Under the pieces are notes generated by a model. The model did no database searches. It saw nothing but the letters and a program-made list of their open reading frames with translations, and had not been told where the DNA came from. From NCBI RefSeq assembly GCF_018917865.1, contig NZ_JAHLPM010000003.1:1-64000 (forward strand): a stretch of 64,000 nucleotides of DNA, in the 5' to 3' direction. Positions 7,908-16,334 of the stretch are shown here, piece after piece (position 1 is the stretch's first letter; each line of letters opens with the position of its first letter). A program made the position numbers and the translations under genes. This stretch comes from Tissierella simiarum. Lineage in GTDB: Bacteria > Bacillota > Clostridia > Tissierellales > Tissierellaceae.

Positions 7908-8309
7908 ATGGATCAAATAAAAAGTTGCAGTGAAGAGAAGGCTAACTATATCCATAGACGTTTGCAAGAGTATAATAGTCGATATATTACGGATTATGAA
8001 GAGCTTTCCTACTGTATTGAAGATGAAAATGGCGAATGCATTGCAGGTATTGTCGCATCAAGAGATATGGATTGTATTACGGTGGACTATTTGTTTGTAG
8101 ATGATGCATATCGAAAAGATGGCTATGGCTCAAAATTATTAACCTATCTTGAAACACAAGCTGTTCGTTTAGGTGTAAAAAGAATTATCTTAAATACGTT
8201 TGGTTTTCAAGCACCAGGTTTTTATGAGAAACAAGGTTATCAATTATTTGGAAAAATAGAGCCATGTTTTAATGATTATGGACAATATTTTTTTAAGAAA
8301 GAATTATAA
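7908..8309 (+). CDS. GNAT-family N-acetyltransferase
   Basis: A 133-residue acetyltransferase using acetyl-CoA. The acetyl-CoA pyrophosphate loop is visible as YRKDGYGSKLL (motif A, R/Q-x-x-G-x-G/A) after the strand ITVDYLFVDDAYR. Motif B is GFQAPGFYEKQGYQLFGKI, with the Tyr that acts as general acid in many GNATs. Start at ATG 7908 behind GTGAGGTGA; an earlier in-frame ATG at 7899 overlaps the ribosome site. The acceptor is unknown. It lies between an MBL hydrolase and a second GNAT gene. Confidence 0.87.
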   Translation: MDQIKSCSEEKANYIHRRLQEYNSRYITDYEELSYCIEDENGECIAGIVASRDMDCITVDYLFVDDAYRKDGYGSKLLTYLETQAVRLGVKRIILNTFGFQAPGFYEKQGYQLFGKIEPCFNDYGQYFFKKEL

Positions 8310-8436
8310 TAAAAGATTATGAGCATAACACTTCATATAGCCACTAATTTTATATGAAGAAGCATATTTATCTTATTCGGGAGTTATAGTAGTTTACTTA
8401 GCGACAAGCATATTTGTGTTTTGGGAGGTATAATTA

Positions 8437-8934
8437 ATGAATATAATATACAATTTTAGTTTAGCCCAAGAAAAAGATATTGCAGATATTTTACTTCTAA
8501 TTAGAAAAAGAATCCAATGGATGGATAATTGGGGTATTGAGCAATGGAATAAGACAAATTACATGGAATGTTATCCAAAAGAGTACTTTGATGACTGCAT
8601 TTTAAAACATAAATTATATGTTTTGAGCGAAAAAGAATCTGGTAAAATTATTGGAGCCGTTGTATTAGATGATACAGACAAACGTTGGAAAGACGAGATA
8701 CCTGCCTATTACATACATAATTTGGTGACTGATTTGGATGCAAAAGGTGCTGGCGCAGCGATCATAAAATATTGTGAAGACATAGCAATTGAGCATGGCA
8801 AAAGAAGACTACGCTTAGACTGCCAAAAGGTAAATGTTAAATTAAATCAATATTATGAAAAATTAGGCTTTCTTTATGTTGAAGAAATAAGAGACGGATT
8901 GTATGTTGGGAACAAAAGGGAAAAGTTATTATAA
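8437..8934 (+). CDS. GNAT-family N-acetyltransferase
   Basis: A 165-residue GNAT protein. The fold starts FSLAQEKDIADILLLIRKRIQWMDNWGIEQWNK (in parts), a pattern of the subgroup that carries a conserved W near residue 30. Motif A is degenerate (VTDLDAKGAGAAIIKYCEDIA, where R-x-x-G-x-G has become A-K-G-A-G-A). Motif B has LNQYYEKLGFLYVEEI. Ribosome site GGGAGG. Its substrate is unknown; small-molecule or aminoglycoside-like targets are possible. Confidence 0.85.
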   Translation: MNIIYNFSLAQEKDIADILLLIRKRIQWMDNWGIEQWNKTNYMECYPKEYFDDCILKHKLYVLSEKESGKIIGAVVLDDTDKRWKDEIPAYYIHNLVTDLDAKGAGAAIIKYCEDIAIEHGKRRLRLDCQKVNVKLNQYYEKLGFLYVEEIRDGLYVGNKREKLL

Positions 8935-9061
8935 TGTAGATTATAAGCATTAACCTGGTTAATTTAATTCATATATAATCTAATAAGAAAAATAACTTTT
9001 AGAGCAATCATATATTCCTTCTTTTTTTTTATTGTGGTTATTTATACATAGGAAGTTTTAT

Positions 9062-9090
9062 TTGACAAAACATCGAATGATTCTTATAAT
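9062..9090 (+). promoter_or_regulatory. Consensus sigma-A promoter TTGACA-17-TATAAT
   Basis: TTGACA at 9062-9067 and TATAAT at 9085-9090, separated by exactly 17 bases, the full consensus. It stands 222 bases upstream of the ECF sigma gene and is followed within 30-80 bases by a terminator-like hairpin. Confidence 0.75.
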
Positions 9091-9119
9091 TTAATCATTA
9101 TTGATAATACCGTTATAAT

Positions 9120-9178
9120 TAGACTAAATTAGGAAACCTTTATATTACAAGGTTTTCACTAAGTTAGTCTATTTTTAT
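9120..9178 (+). terminator. Long hairpin with T-rich tail: attenuator or end of a small RNA
   Basis: The outer arm AGACTAAATTAG pairs with CTAAGTTAGTCT (one mismatch), and the inner arm AAACCTT pairs with AAGGTTT, followed by ATTTTTAT. Downstream of the consensus promoter it would end a transcript of roughly 75-80 nt. Confidence 0.65.
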
Positions 9179-9311
9179 ATCATAAATAATAGATTTTTAT
9201 GAACCAAACTAAAAGTTATTACAATATATAGATGAGAGGCCAATTGATACATAGGCTCTACTCAAATTTAAAGAATTTATGAAGCTAAGGAAAAGGAGGG
9301 GAGATAGCAGG

Positions 9312-9845
9312 TTGGATGTTACAGAATTAAGTCATTTAATTGAAAGCTTTGGTAAAGATATTTATGGATTTTGTTATAAGTTAACAAGGGATAAACATCA
9401 AGCAGATGATTTGTATCAAGATACTTTTTTAAGAGCGACGGAATTGTGCCATAAAATAGATAATGATCAAAATCCAAAAAGCTTTCTTATTGCTATTGCA
9501 GCCAATACTTGGAAAAATCAAAAGCGAAAATTTGGTTGGCGACATAATATTGCAAAGATAGTGGCGTTTCAGGATGATTATGATAATACTTCTCATCTAA
9601 TTGATACAACTACGCCAGAGCTTGTTGCACTAACTAATGAACTTCATACAATGGTTGATATGGCTTCGGAATCATTGAATGACAAACTGAAAATACCCCT
9701 ATATATGTATTACACTGCTGGATTGTCAGTTGAGGATATTGCTTCTGCACTTAAAATTCCAACTGGAACCGTAAAGAGTAGACTTTACAAGGCTAGAAAA
9801 ATGATTAAAGAGTATATGGAGGTTAATGGTTATGAAGGATTTTGA
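9312..9845 (+). CDS. ECF-type RNA polymerase sigma factor
   Basis: A 177-residue sigma-70 family protein with region 2 (DIYGFCYKLTRDKHQADDLYQDTFLRA) and region 4 (LNDKLKIPLYMYYTAGLSVEDIASALKIPTGTVKSRLYKARK, in parts), joined by an AT-rich linker, as in extracytoplasmic-function sigma factors. I choose TTG 9312, eight bases after AGGAGGGGAG; the in-frame ATG 9279 has no ribosome site and would add 11 basic residues. It overlaps the next gene by 14 bases, so the pair is translationally coupled with its anti-sigma partner. Confidence 0.9.
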   Translation: MDVTELSHLIESFGKDIYGFCYKLTRDKHQADDLYQDTFLRATELCHKIDNDQNPKSFLIAIAANTWKNQKRKFGWRHNIAKIVAFQDDYDNTSHLIDTTTPELVALTNELHTMVDMASESLNDKLKIPLYMYYTAGLSVEDIASALKIPTGTVKSRLYKARKMIKEYMEVNGYEGF

Positions 9846-10929
9846 AAAATTAGATGAATTGCTATGGCAGGCAATGTCTTCCGACAATGAACCGGATGAC
9901 AGTTTGAATCAACAAATCATTAATAAAGTAAGGAGGAAAAATAGTATGAGACGTGCAAATAAAAAAAGAATATCAGCTGTAGCGATGTTTGCAATAATTA
10001 TTGCAACAACATCAATTTCAGCATTTGCGGCTTGGCATTTACTTACACCAAAACAGGTTGCAGAAAACTTTGGGGATAAAGGTCTTGCTATTGCTTTTGA
10101 AGGAGAAGATGCATTAGCCATCAATAAGACTCAAGTTAGTGGCGATTATAAAGTAACATTGCTTGGTATTGTATCTGGAGAAAAAATCAGTGAATTTCAA
10201 CACTCAGCTGAGAAGATTTATCCCGGCAGAAGCTATGCAGTAGTAGCTATTGCAAATGTAGATGAAACACCAATGCCAGATACACGTGATGAGGAATACG
10301 GAAAGGTACCATTTTTTGTTTCACCTTTTATAAAAGGTCAGGACCCTAATAGATTCAATATTATTACAATGAATGGTGCGTATAGCGAGATTGTGAAAGA
10401 TGGTATAATGTATCGTATTATAGAATGTGATGATATAGAAATGTTTGCAGATAGAGGATTATATTTAGGTGTTACTTCTACTACATTTTATGATGTTAAT
10501 GCATATAAATTTGATTTAAAAACAGGCGAAATTACACCTAATGCCGACTATGAAGGAGTTAATGTTTTATTTGATCTTCCTATAGATCCATCAAAAGGTA
10601 ATCATGAAAAAGCTGAAAAATATCTTCAGAAAATGACTGATCAACAGGCGTCAGATAAAGAAGGCATAGATGAAGAAAAAGTAGATATAGAAACTTTATT
10701 AGCAGGGGCTACACTTATTCCAGAATCAGTACAAGAAGTTACTCCTGATAAAGAAGGAGTGATTATTTATAACTTTGACAAACATTCAACTGTAACACCA
10801 TTAGAGATCATGTTTGAAGAAGGTCAAGTTGGATTTTCTGATATTAGCTATACTGATGAAAATAATATTTTAGTTTTTTCAAGAGATACAGATGGCGTTA
10901 TTAAAGGTATGGCGTATAGAAAAAAATAA
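9832..10929 (+). CDS. Membrane anti-sigma factor, DUF4179-like
   Basis: A 365-residue single-pass membrane protein. Residues 1-40 form a cytoplasmic segment that would bind the sigma factor (LDELLWQAM, LNQQIINKVRRKN). Residues 47-67 are a transmembrane helix (ISAVAMFAIIIATTSISAF). The remainder is extracellular and begins with AWHLLTPKQVAENFGDKGLA, typical of DUF4179 proteins. ATG 9832 follows GGAGG with 9-base spacing. Its overlap with the sigma gene supports a sigma/anti-sigma unit, so envelope stress sensing is the likely role. It lacks a recognisable zinc-binding anti-sigma motif (HxxxCxxC). Confidence 0.82.
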   Translation: MKDFEKLDELLWQAMSSDNEPDDSLNQQIINKVRRKNSMRRANKKRISAVAMFAIIIATTSISAFAAWHLLTPKQVAENFGDKGLAIAFEGEDALAINKTQVSGDYKVTLLGIVSGEKISEFQHSAEKIYPGRSYAVVAIANVDETPMPDTRDEEYGKVPFFVSPFIKGQDPNRFNIITMNGAYSEIVKDGIMYRIIECDDIEMFADRGLYLGVTSTTFYDVNAYKFDLKTGEITPNADYEGVNVLFDLPIDPSKGNHEKAEKYLQKMTDQQASDKEGIDEEKVDIETLLAGATLIPESVQEVTPDKEGVIIYNFDKHSTVTPLEIMFEEGQVGFSDISYTDENNILVFSRDTDGVIKGMAYRKK

Positions 10930-11186
10930 TAATGTTATGTAAAAATAGTTAGCATAGGAACAATATATGTTGTTTAAGGACAAAAGGGGTATTTTTATAA
11001 TAAGATAATTCATAAAAAGCAACCATAGGTTGATTTTAGAAACAGTAAGTTGGTCCGTCTTTTCACTTTTAGTTATCAAAGATTTATTGTATAAATCATA
11101 TTTAGAGATATGGAAAGAAGAAAATCTAAAAGTAAAATCTTCATTATAAAAACAATCTAATAAATATGACGTTAGATATATCTTAA

Positions 11187-11228
11187 ACGGCTGTACTTTT
11201 TATAACCGAAAAGTACAGTCGTATTTTA
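11187..11228 (+). terminator. Rho-independent terminator after the sigma/anti-sigma unit
   Basis: ACGGCTGTACTTTT (11187-11200) and AAAAGTACAGTCGT (11209-11222) form a 14-bp stem with one wobble pair and an 8-nt loop, followed by ATTTTATT. Confidence 0.65.
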
Positions 11229-11329
11229 TTATCCAAAAACAATCGAAAAACAAAGAAATGAGGACGATCTTGTAATACTTATAAATAGTGAGTTATTAAA
11301 TAAAGAATAAATATTTATGGAAAGCTTAC

Positions 11330-11378
11330 TTGACATTTGGGTTAGTTAATAGTATATTAATAATGTAAAGTTAACTTT
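11330..11378 (+). promoter_or_regulatory. Promoter and palindromic operator of the XRE regulator
   Basis: TTGACA (11330-11335), a 17-nt spacer, TATATT (11353-11358), then the perfect palindrome AAAGTTAACTTT at 11367-11378, over the expected transcription start. This placement fits autorepression by the small helix-turn-helix protein encoded next. Confidence 0.6.
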
Positions 11379-11409
11379 CCACAATAGTATGAAAGGAGTA
11401 TATTTATTT

Positions 11410-11610
11410 GTGAAGAATAAATTAGAAGAACTCAGAAAGCAAAGAGGGATTAAGCAGGAAGAACTTGCGGCAGCTTTGGAGGTTTCAAGGCAGACAATAG
11501 GTTCATTGGAAAATGGGCGATATAATCCATCTATAATTTTAGCCTTTAAAATTGCTCGATATTTTGGTAGGTCAATTGAAGAAATTTTTATTTATGAGGA
11601 GGAAGAATAA
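11410..11610 (+). CDS. XRE/Cro-CI-type small transcriptional regulator
   Basis: A 66-residue helix-turn-helix protein with little beyond the DNA-binding domain: MKNKLEELRKQRGIKQEELA, VSRQTIGSLENGRYNPSI, ending with an acidic tail (EEIFIYEEEE). This compact family is commonly encoded next to small multi-pass membrane proteins, as here. I take GTG 11410 (11 bases after AAAGGAG) over ATG 11389, which has no ribosome site and would add residues foreign to the family. It overlaps the next gene by one base. Confidence 0.88.
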   Translation: MKNKLEELRKQRGIKQEELAAALEVSRQTIGSLENGRYNPSIILAFKIARYFGRSIEEIFIYEEEE

Positions 11611-12047
11611 TGTTATGTAAATCTGTTAAAAGCAAAAAATTTTGGTCTATATTGATTGCTATTGGTATTGTAACATTAGTGTTTGGTGTAGTATGCTATA
11701 AAAGACTTCCAGATGATATACACAATGTGCATATGCTTATGGGTATGTTTTCTGGCCTAGGTGGTGCATTTATAGCTATAGGAATAATGAAATTAATTCA
11801 TTATAAAATAACTCCATCTGATAAATTAAGAGAAGAGGAAATTGAGTTAAATGATGAAAGAAATGTTCAAGTATTAAGAATTGCTTATTCTATTGCAAAT
11901 ATTACAGCGACAGTTCTTTTTGTAGGAATGGCATTTATATTTGTTTGGCTTGATTATCGAATTCCGGCATTTATTTCAATAGGAGCAATGTATGTTCAAT
12001 TGTTAGCATTTTTTATAGCGTATAAATATTATAATAGTAAAATGTAA
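11610..12047 (+). CDS. Four-helix integral membrane protein paired with XRE regulator
   Basis: A 145-residue protein with four predicted transmembrane segments (about residues 12-30, 42-63, 88-108 and 113-137) and a charged middle loop (SDKLREEEIELNDERNVQVL). The loop ERN and the layout recall DUF2178-type proteins that accompany small XRE regulators, but I cannot name the family firmly. Its start overlaps the stop of the regulator gene by one base, so the two are co-translated. A membrane sensor or immunity partner for the regulator is a guess. Confidence 0.7.
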   Translation: MLCKSVKSKKFWSILIAIGIVTLVFGVVCYKRLPDDIHNVHMLMGMFSGLGGAFIAIGIMKLIHYKITPSDKLREEEIELNDERNVQVLRIAYSIANITATVLFVGMAFIFVWLDYRIPAFISIGAMYVQLLAFFIAYKYYNSKM

Positions 12048-12230
12048 TTTAAAGCTAACGGTCATAATCTATATTATCAGCTAAGTCACATTATTTATAT
12101 AGGAAAAATAACGGTGTTATGGAATTAGTGTATTATTTTTTACTGTTATAAGGCAGAGATAATAGTAATTATAGAGTGAAAGCAATTTGTAGTCATAGTA
12201 ATAGATAATTTTTATGGAAGGATGATTTTC

Positions 12231-12752
12231 ATGGATATAATACTAAAGACAAGAACGAAGGATCATGTTATGATTTTTTGGGAGAGGACTCAAGACGAAG
12301 AAATAAGAAGATTGTTTCCCTTTAGCATTGAGTCTTTAGAAGAAGCATTAATATTGTTTGAAGAGTCCTTAAAGGAAGATGCTTTGAGTTACGGCAAAGT
12401 AATTTATTTTGAAGGCAGATATGTTGGAGACATTTGGTGCTATGGTATAGATGAAAGTAATGAGAAAATGTCTATGTTAAGTGTTGTTATTTTTGAAAAA
12501 GATCTATGGGGTAAAGGCATAGCAACAGAGGCTACAAAAGTTTTTGCCAAGGAAGTATTTAATAAGTTTGATATAGAAAAAATTGGAGCATTTACATACT
12601 CCAATAATTATGGGTCAATAAGCTTATTAGAGAAAGCTGGATTTATAAAAGTTGATACATTTGTTGAAAATGGTATTGAATCAGAGTATTTTGAAATACG
12701 AAATAATAATAAGGTAGGTTCTATACGTAATAATCATACAGTTGCGAGATAA
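12231..12752 (+). CDS. RimJ/RimL-type GNAT acetyltransferase
   Basis: A 173-residue acetyltransferase. Start MDIILKTRTKDHVMIFWERTQDEEI, then acetyl-CoA motif A as FEKDLWGKGIATEATKVFAKEVF (W-G-K-G-x-A pattern), and motif B as YSNNYGSISLLEKAGF (the N-x-x-S-x-x-L-x-K-x-G-F signature of RimJ/RimL relatives). Start at ATG 12231, eight bases after AAGGA. The C-terminal tail (NNNKVGSIRNN) is asparagine-rich and unlike the family. The acceptor is unknown. Confidence 0.85.
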   Translation: MDIILKTRTKDHVMIFWERTQDEEIRRLFPFSIESLEEALILFEESLKEDALSYGKVIYFEGRYVGDIWCYGIDESNEKMSMLSVVIFEKDLWGKGIATEATKVFAKEVFNKFDIEKIGAFTYSNNYGSISLLEKAGFIKVDTFVENGIESEYFEIRNNNKVGSIRNNHTVAR

Positions 12753-12854
12753 TATATCATTAATGATTATTTAATTGTTGAGGTTACTAAGTTAATCAAA
12801 TTATAAAAAATTAAAAGACAACAAAATTATAAAGTCTTGGTTATTTTCTTTGTC

Positions 12855-12905
12855 CAAATAATAAGCAGTGAACTATATGTTTGCTGCTTATTATTTGTTC
12901 AAAAC
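12855..12905 (+). terminator. Terminator hairpin between convergent genes
   Basis: CAAATAATAAGCAG at 12855-12868 pairs perfectly with CTGCTTATTATTTG at 12884-12897, followed by TTC. It lies between the GNAT gene and the convergent DUF4180 pseudogene and could serve both strands. Confidence 0.6.
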
Positions 12906-12922
12906 CTAGAAGTAAGTTTATA

Positions 12923-13297
12923 TTAATCTAACTTATCGGGTATTTGCCAACTTTTCAATTCGTTCTCCTCAGTAGAAACAAAAAATATATTCTTGTCGTG
13001 ATTACTCCTATAAATAAAATCTTTTAATGGATTATTTGAACAACAAGTAGAATCACCGATAATGGAAAGTTTTGTGTTGTAGTTGATAAATTTTTGTAGT
13101 ATTTCTCCAGCAAGACAAATGCTTAACTTAAAAAAGTCTTCTGTAATAGCTACTTTATTCAAAGCTATTGAGCACATCCTATTCCATATTTTATAATTAT
13201 TATGAAATCTAAGGCTGACTGAACATTTCTTATTAACAGCTCATTACCTTGAATAATTGCAATTTTAATATTATTTTTGTATCGTTTTGATATTCAC
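12923..13297 (-). pseudogene. DUF4180 gene with two frameshifts
   Basis: Joining three frames restores a full DUF4180-type protein: GTG 13297 behind AAGAGG begins NIKTIQK; a second frame gives NIKIAIIQGNELLIRNVQSALDF followed by KYGIGCAQ; the third (12923-13177) gives SIALNKVAITEDFFKLS, AGEILQKFINY, IIGD and KDIFFVSTEE-like sequence at the end. The shifts lie near 13270 and near 13165. Only the last third remains open by itself. The function of DUF4180 is unknown. Confidence 0.75.
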
Positions 13298-13455
13298 AGT
13301 TTTTAACCTCTTTTTAATCGTATAAATAATTAGAGTGTGGCTATTATATTTAGATGAAAGTTTTTATTTTAAATTAATAATTTATTATTAGATTTTCTTT
13401 GGTTTATGATGTAGCTATTAAAATAAGAATGTACTAATCTTTTAAAAAATAGTTA

Positions 13456-13516
13456 TTGCAACTAGAAAAGAAAAGTAGTAAAATTTAATTAACCGGGTTA
13501 TACATTTCCTCGGTTA
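13456..13516 (+). promoter_or_regulatory. Promoter and inverted repeat ahead of the UvrA-like gene
   Basis: TTGCAA (13456-13461), a 17-nt spacer, TAAAAT (13479-13484), then the inverted repeat TAACCGGG (13490-13497) with CCTCGGTTA (13508-13516), placed on the transcription start. It may be the operator for the MarR regulator encoded downstream. Because TAATTTTATTT follows, it could alternatively act as an attenuator. Confidence 0.5.
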
Positions 13517-13560
13517 TGTAATTTTATTTAAGGATATTAATTTTTTGAAAGGTGATTTTT

Positions 13561-15828
13561 ATGGATAAGAAAAATAATGAAGGATATATACACGTAATTG
13601 GAGCTAGAGAGAAAAATCTTAAAAATATTGATGTGAAAATACCAAAGAAAAAAATAACTGTCTTTACCGGGGTTTCAGGCTCAGGAAAATCATCTCTAGT
13701 ATTTGATACAATAGCTGCAGAATCGCAAAGGCAGTTAAATGAAACTTATTCAAGTTTTATTCGTCATCGCTTGCCTCATTATGGACAGCCGAAGATAGAT
13801 ACTATTGAAAATTTATCTGTTGCAATTATTATTGATCAAAAACGTATTGGAGGAAATGCGAGGTCAACTGTTGGAACTATTACAGATATATACTCATTAC
13901 TAAGATTATTGTTTTCCCGCATAGGGAAACCATTTGTTGGTTATTCCGATGTTTTTTCATTTAATAATCCCTCGGGAATGTGCCCAAAATGTGAGGGATT
14001 AGGAAGAATTGATATGATAGATATTGAAAGGTTGTTAGATAAAAATAAATCCCTCAATGAGGGGGCAATCTTATTTCCCACTTTTGAGCCAGGAGGATGG
14101 CGGTTAAAAAGATATATCCATTCAGGATTTTTTAATAATGACAAGAAAATAAAAGATTTTACAGATGATGAATTAGAATTGCTTTTATACAAATCAGATA
14201 TTAAAGTAACTACTTCTGATCCAGAATGGCCTAAAACTTCACTATATGAAGGTCTTATTCCAAGAATTGAAAGAAGTTTCTTAAAGAAGGAAGAGGGAGA
14301 ACCAACTAAATATAAAAAAGAAATATCTAGGATAGTCGGTAAAGAAATATGTCCTATCTGTAGTGGTACTCGATTGAATCAAAGCGTTTTACAGTGTAAA
14401 ATAAATAATAAAAATATAGCAGATTGTGTTGAAATGCAAATTATTGATTTGGTAGATTTTATCCGTACTATTAAAGACCCAAAGGCAGCAACCATGGTTA
14501 TGGCTATAGTCGATAGATTAGAAAATTTAGTTTCAATTGGTTTAGGTTATTTAAGCTTAAATCGTGAAACATCAACTCTTTCAGGCGGTGAATCACAACG
14601 AATAAAAATGGTTCGACAGTTAGGAAGTAGCTTATCAGATCTTACCTATATATTTGACGAACCAAGTATTGGATTACATCCTCATGATGTAAATAAGATT
14701 AATGACTTATTAAAACTTTTACGTGATAAAGGAAATACCGTTCTGATAGTGGAACATGATCCAGACGTTATTAAAATTGCAGATTATATTATTGATATGG
14801 GACCACGAGCTGGAATAAATGGTGGTGAAATTATGTATCAAGGTGATTTAAATGGTTTGGCAAAATCAGACACACTTACAGGAAAATATTTATGTAAACA
14901 AGCTCAATTAAAAGAGAATATTAGAAATTCAGTTGAATGGTTATCTATTAAAGACGCCAATTTGCATAATCTAAAAAATATTAATGTGACTATTCCTAAA
15001 GGCGTTATGACAGTAGTAACTGGAGTTGCGGGTTCAGGAAAAAGCACATTAATTAATCATGTACTACCTAAATTTTATCCTGAAACGATTTTTATAGATC
15101 AGAAGCCAATTCAAGCCTCAAAACGTTCCAATATAGCTACTTTTACAGGAATATTTGATGTAATAAGAGGATTGTTTTCAAAAGCAAATAATGTAAAACC
15201 TGCTTTATTCAGTTTTAATTCACAGGGAGCCTGCCCAAACTGTAAAGGCCTAGGAGTAACATATACAGATTTAGCATTTATGGATACAGTAGTAAATGTA
15301 TGTGAGGTTTGTCAAGGTAATAGATTTACAGATGAAGCACTAAGTTATAAATTACGTGGTAAAAATATAAGTGAAGTTTTAAACATGACAGTTGACGAGG
15401 CATTAGACTTTTTCTATGAAAAAGAAATATCAGTAACATTAAAAAGATTGGCAGATGTAGGGATAACTTATATTACCCTTGGACAGCCATTAAATACTTT
15501 ATCTGGTGGTGAACTACAAAGAGTAAAACTTGCCGATGAACTTGAGAGTAATGGGAACATCTATGTATTAGACGAACCGACCACTGGACTTCATATGTCA
15601 GATATATCACAGCTTCTTAAAATTTTAGATCGCCTTGTTGAACAAGATAGTACCGTAATTGTGATAGAGCATAATTTAGATGTTATTACTCAAGCAGATT
15701 GGATTATTGATTTAGGACCTTTTGCAGGACAGAATGGTGGTAGGATTATGTTTGAAGGGGCACCGAAAGATTTAATAAATTGTAATTCCTCTATTACAGG
15801 ACAATATTTAAAAAAATATATTAAGTAA
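13561..15828 (+). CDS. UvrA-like ATPase of the DrrC resistance type
   Basis: A 755-residue UvrA paralogue, shorter than true UvrA (about 940) because the UvrB-interaction region is missing. Two ABC modules: Walker A GVSGSGKSSL with signature LSGGESQRIKM and Walker B IFDEPSIGLH in the first; GVAGSGKSTL, LSGGELQRVKL and VLDEPTTGLH in the second. Zinc-finger cysteines are visible at CPKCEGLG, CPICSGTR, CPNCKGLG and CEVCQG. DrrC in anthracycline producers is the known relative; it protects DNA from intercalating drugs. ATG 13561 follows GAAAGGTGA. The MarR gene 12 bases downstream suggests a drug-inducible operon. Confidence 0.88.
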   Translation: MDKKNNEGYIHVIGAREKNLKNIDVKIPKKKITVFTGVSGSGKSSLVFDTIAAESQRQLNETYSSFIRHRLPHYGQPKIDTIENLSVAIIIDQKRIGGNARSTVGTITDIYSLLRLLFSRIGKPFVGYSDVFSFNNPSGMCPKCEGLGRIDMIDIERLLDKNKSLNEGAILFPTFEPGGWRLKRYIHSGFFNNDKKIKDFTDDELELLLYKSDIKVTTSDPEWPKTSLYEGLIPRIERSFLKKEEGEPTKYKKEISRIVGKEICPICSGTRLNQSVLQCKINNKNIADCVEMQIIDLVDFIRTIKDPKAATMVMAIVDRLENLVSIGLGYLSLNRETSTLSGGESQRIKMVRQLGSSLSDLTYIFDEPSIGLHPHDVNKINDLLKLLRDKGNTVLIVEHDPDVIKIADYIIDMGPRAGINGGEIMYQGDLNGLAKSDTLTGKYLCKQAQLKENIRNSVEWLSIKDANLHNLKNINVTIPKGVMTVVTGVAGSGKSTLINHVLPKFYPETIFIDQKPIQASKRSNIATFTGIFDVIRGLFSKANNVKPALFSFNSQGACPNCKGLGVTYTDLAFMDTVVNVCEVCQGNRFTDEALSYKLRGKNISEVLNMTVDEALDFFYEKEISVTLKRLADVGITYITLGQPLNTLSGGELQRVKLADELESNGNIYVLDEPTTGLHMSDISQLLKILDRLVEQDSTVIVIEHNLDVITQADWIIDLGPFAGQNGGRIMFEGAPKDLINCNSSITGQYLKKYIK

Positions 15829-15839
15829 GGAGAATATTT

Positions 15840-16259
15840 ATGGCGAAAAAAGAATTAGAGGATTACTATATTCCTTTTCAATGTATGATTATTAGTAATA
15901 TTAATCGTTTTAATATTGAGGGAGTGACAACAGCTCAGTATAATGTTTTAGATATTTTAGATAAGCAAGGCTCTAAAACTACTAAAGAGTTAGCTGAGAT
16001 TCGTGGTATTTCACAGGCTGGAATGTCTAAGCTAACGAAAAAGCTTTTGGAGAAAAAGTATATTATACAAAAACGTCAAGAAGTTGATCGACGTGTTTAT
16101 GACATTTTCATTACTCCTGCTGGGAAGGATTTTCTTTTAAGATCAGAAAGGTTTAGAAATGAAATCATGGATTTAATTGAGGATACGTTAACAGAAGAAG
16201 AACTGAATTGTTTTATGAAACTATGTAAAAAAATAACGGATTCATATGTGGAGAAATGA
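15840..16259 (+). CDS. MarR-family regulator
   Basis: A 139-residue winged-helix repressor: N-terminal dimerisation helix, TAQYNVLDILDKQGSKTTKELAEIRGISQAGMSKLTKKL (in parts) as recognition helices, and the wing KRQEVDRRVYDIFITPAGK with the conserved D-R-R. It lies 12 bases after the UvrA-like gene, with AAGGAG ahead, so the two are one operon. By family habit it would repress its own operon until a drug-like ligand binds. The inverted repeat at 13490-13516 is the likely operator. Confidence 0.92.
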   Translation: MAKKELEDYYIPFQCMIISNINRFNIEGVTTAQYNVLDILDKQGSKTTKELAEIRGISQAGMSKLTKKLLEKKYIIQKRQEVDRRVYDIFITPAGKDFLLRSERFRNEIMDLIEDTLTEEELNCFMKLCKKITDSYVEK

Positions 16260-16267
16260 TAAAAAAT

Positions 16268-16299
16268 ATGGAGAACTCTAATTGTTCTCCATACTTTTT
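16268..16299 (+). terminator. Terminator after the UvrA-like/MarR operon
   Basis: ATGGAGAAC (16268-16276) and GTTCTCCAT (16284-16292) form a perfect 9-bp stem, followed by ACTTTTTA. Confidence 0.8.
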
Positions 16300-16334
16300 A
16301 ATTCGTTTGTTTAATAATAGTTATTTTAATATAT

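Larger units (their letters stand above)
10930..11409. other. Intergenic stretch
   Basis: It holds the terminator at 11187, a GAAATGAGGACGAT motif at 11256-11267 that repeats the one near 780, and the promoter/operator of the XRE gene. No coding sequence was recognised. Confidence 0.6.
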
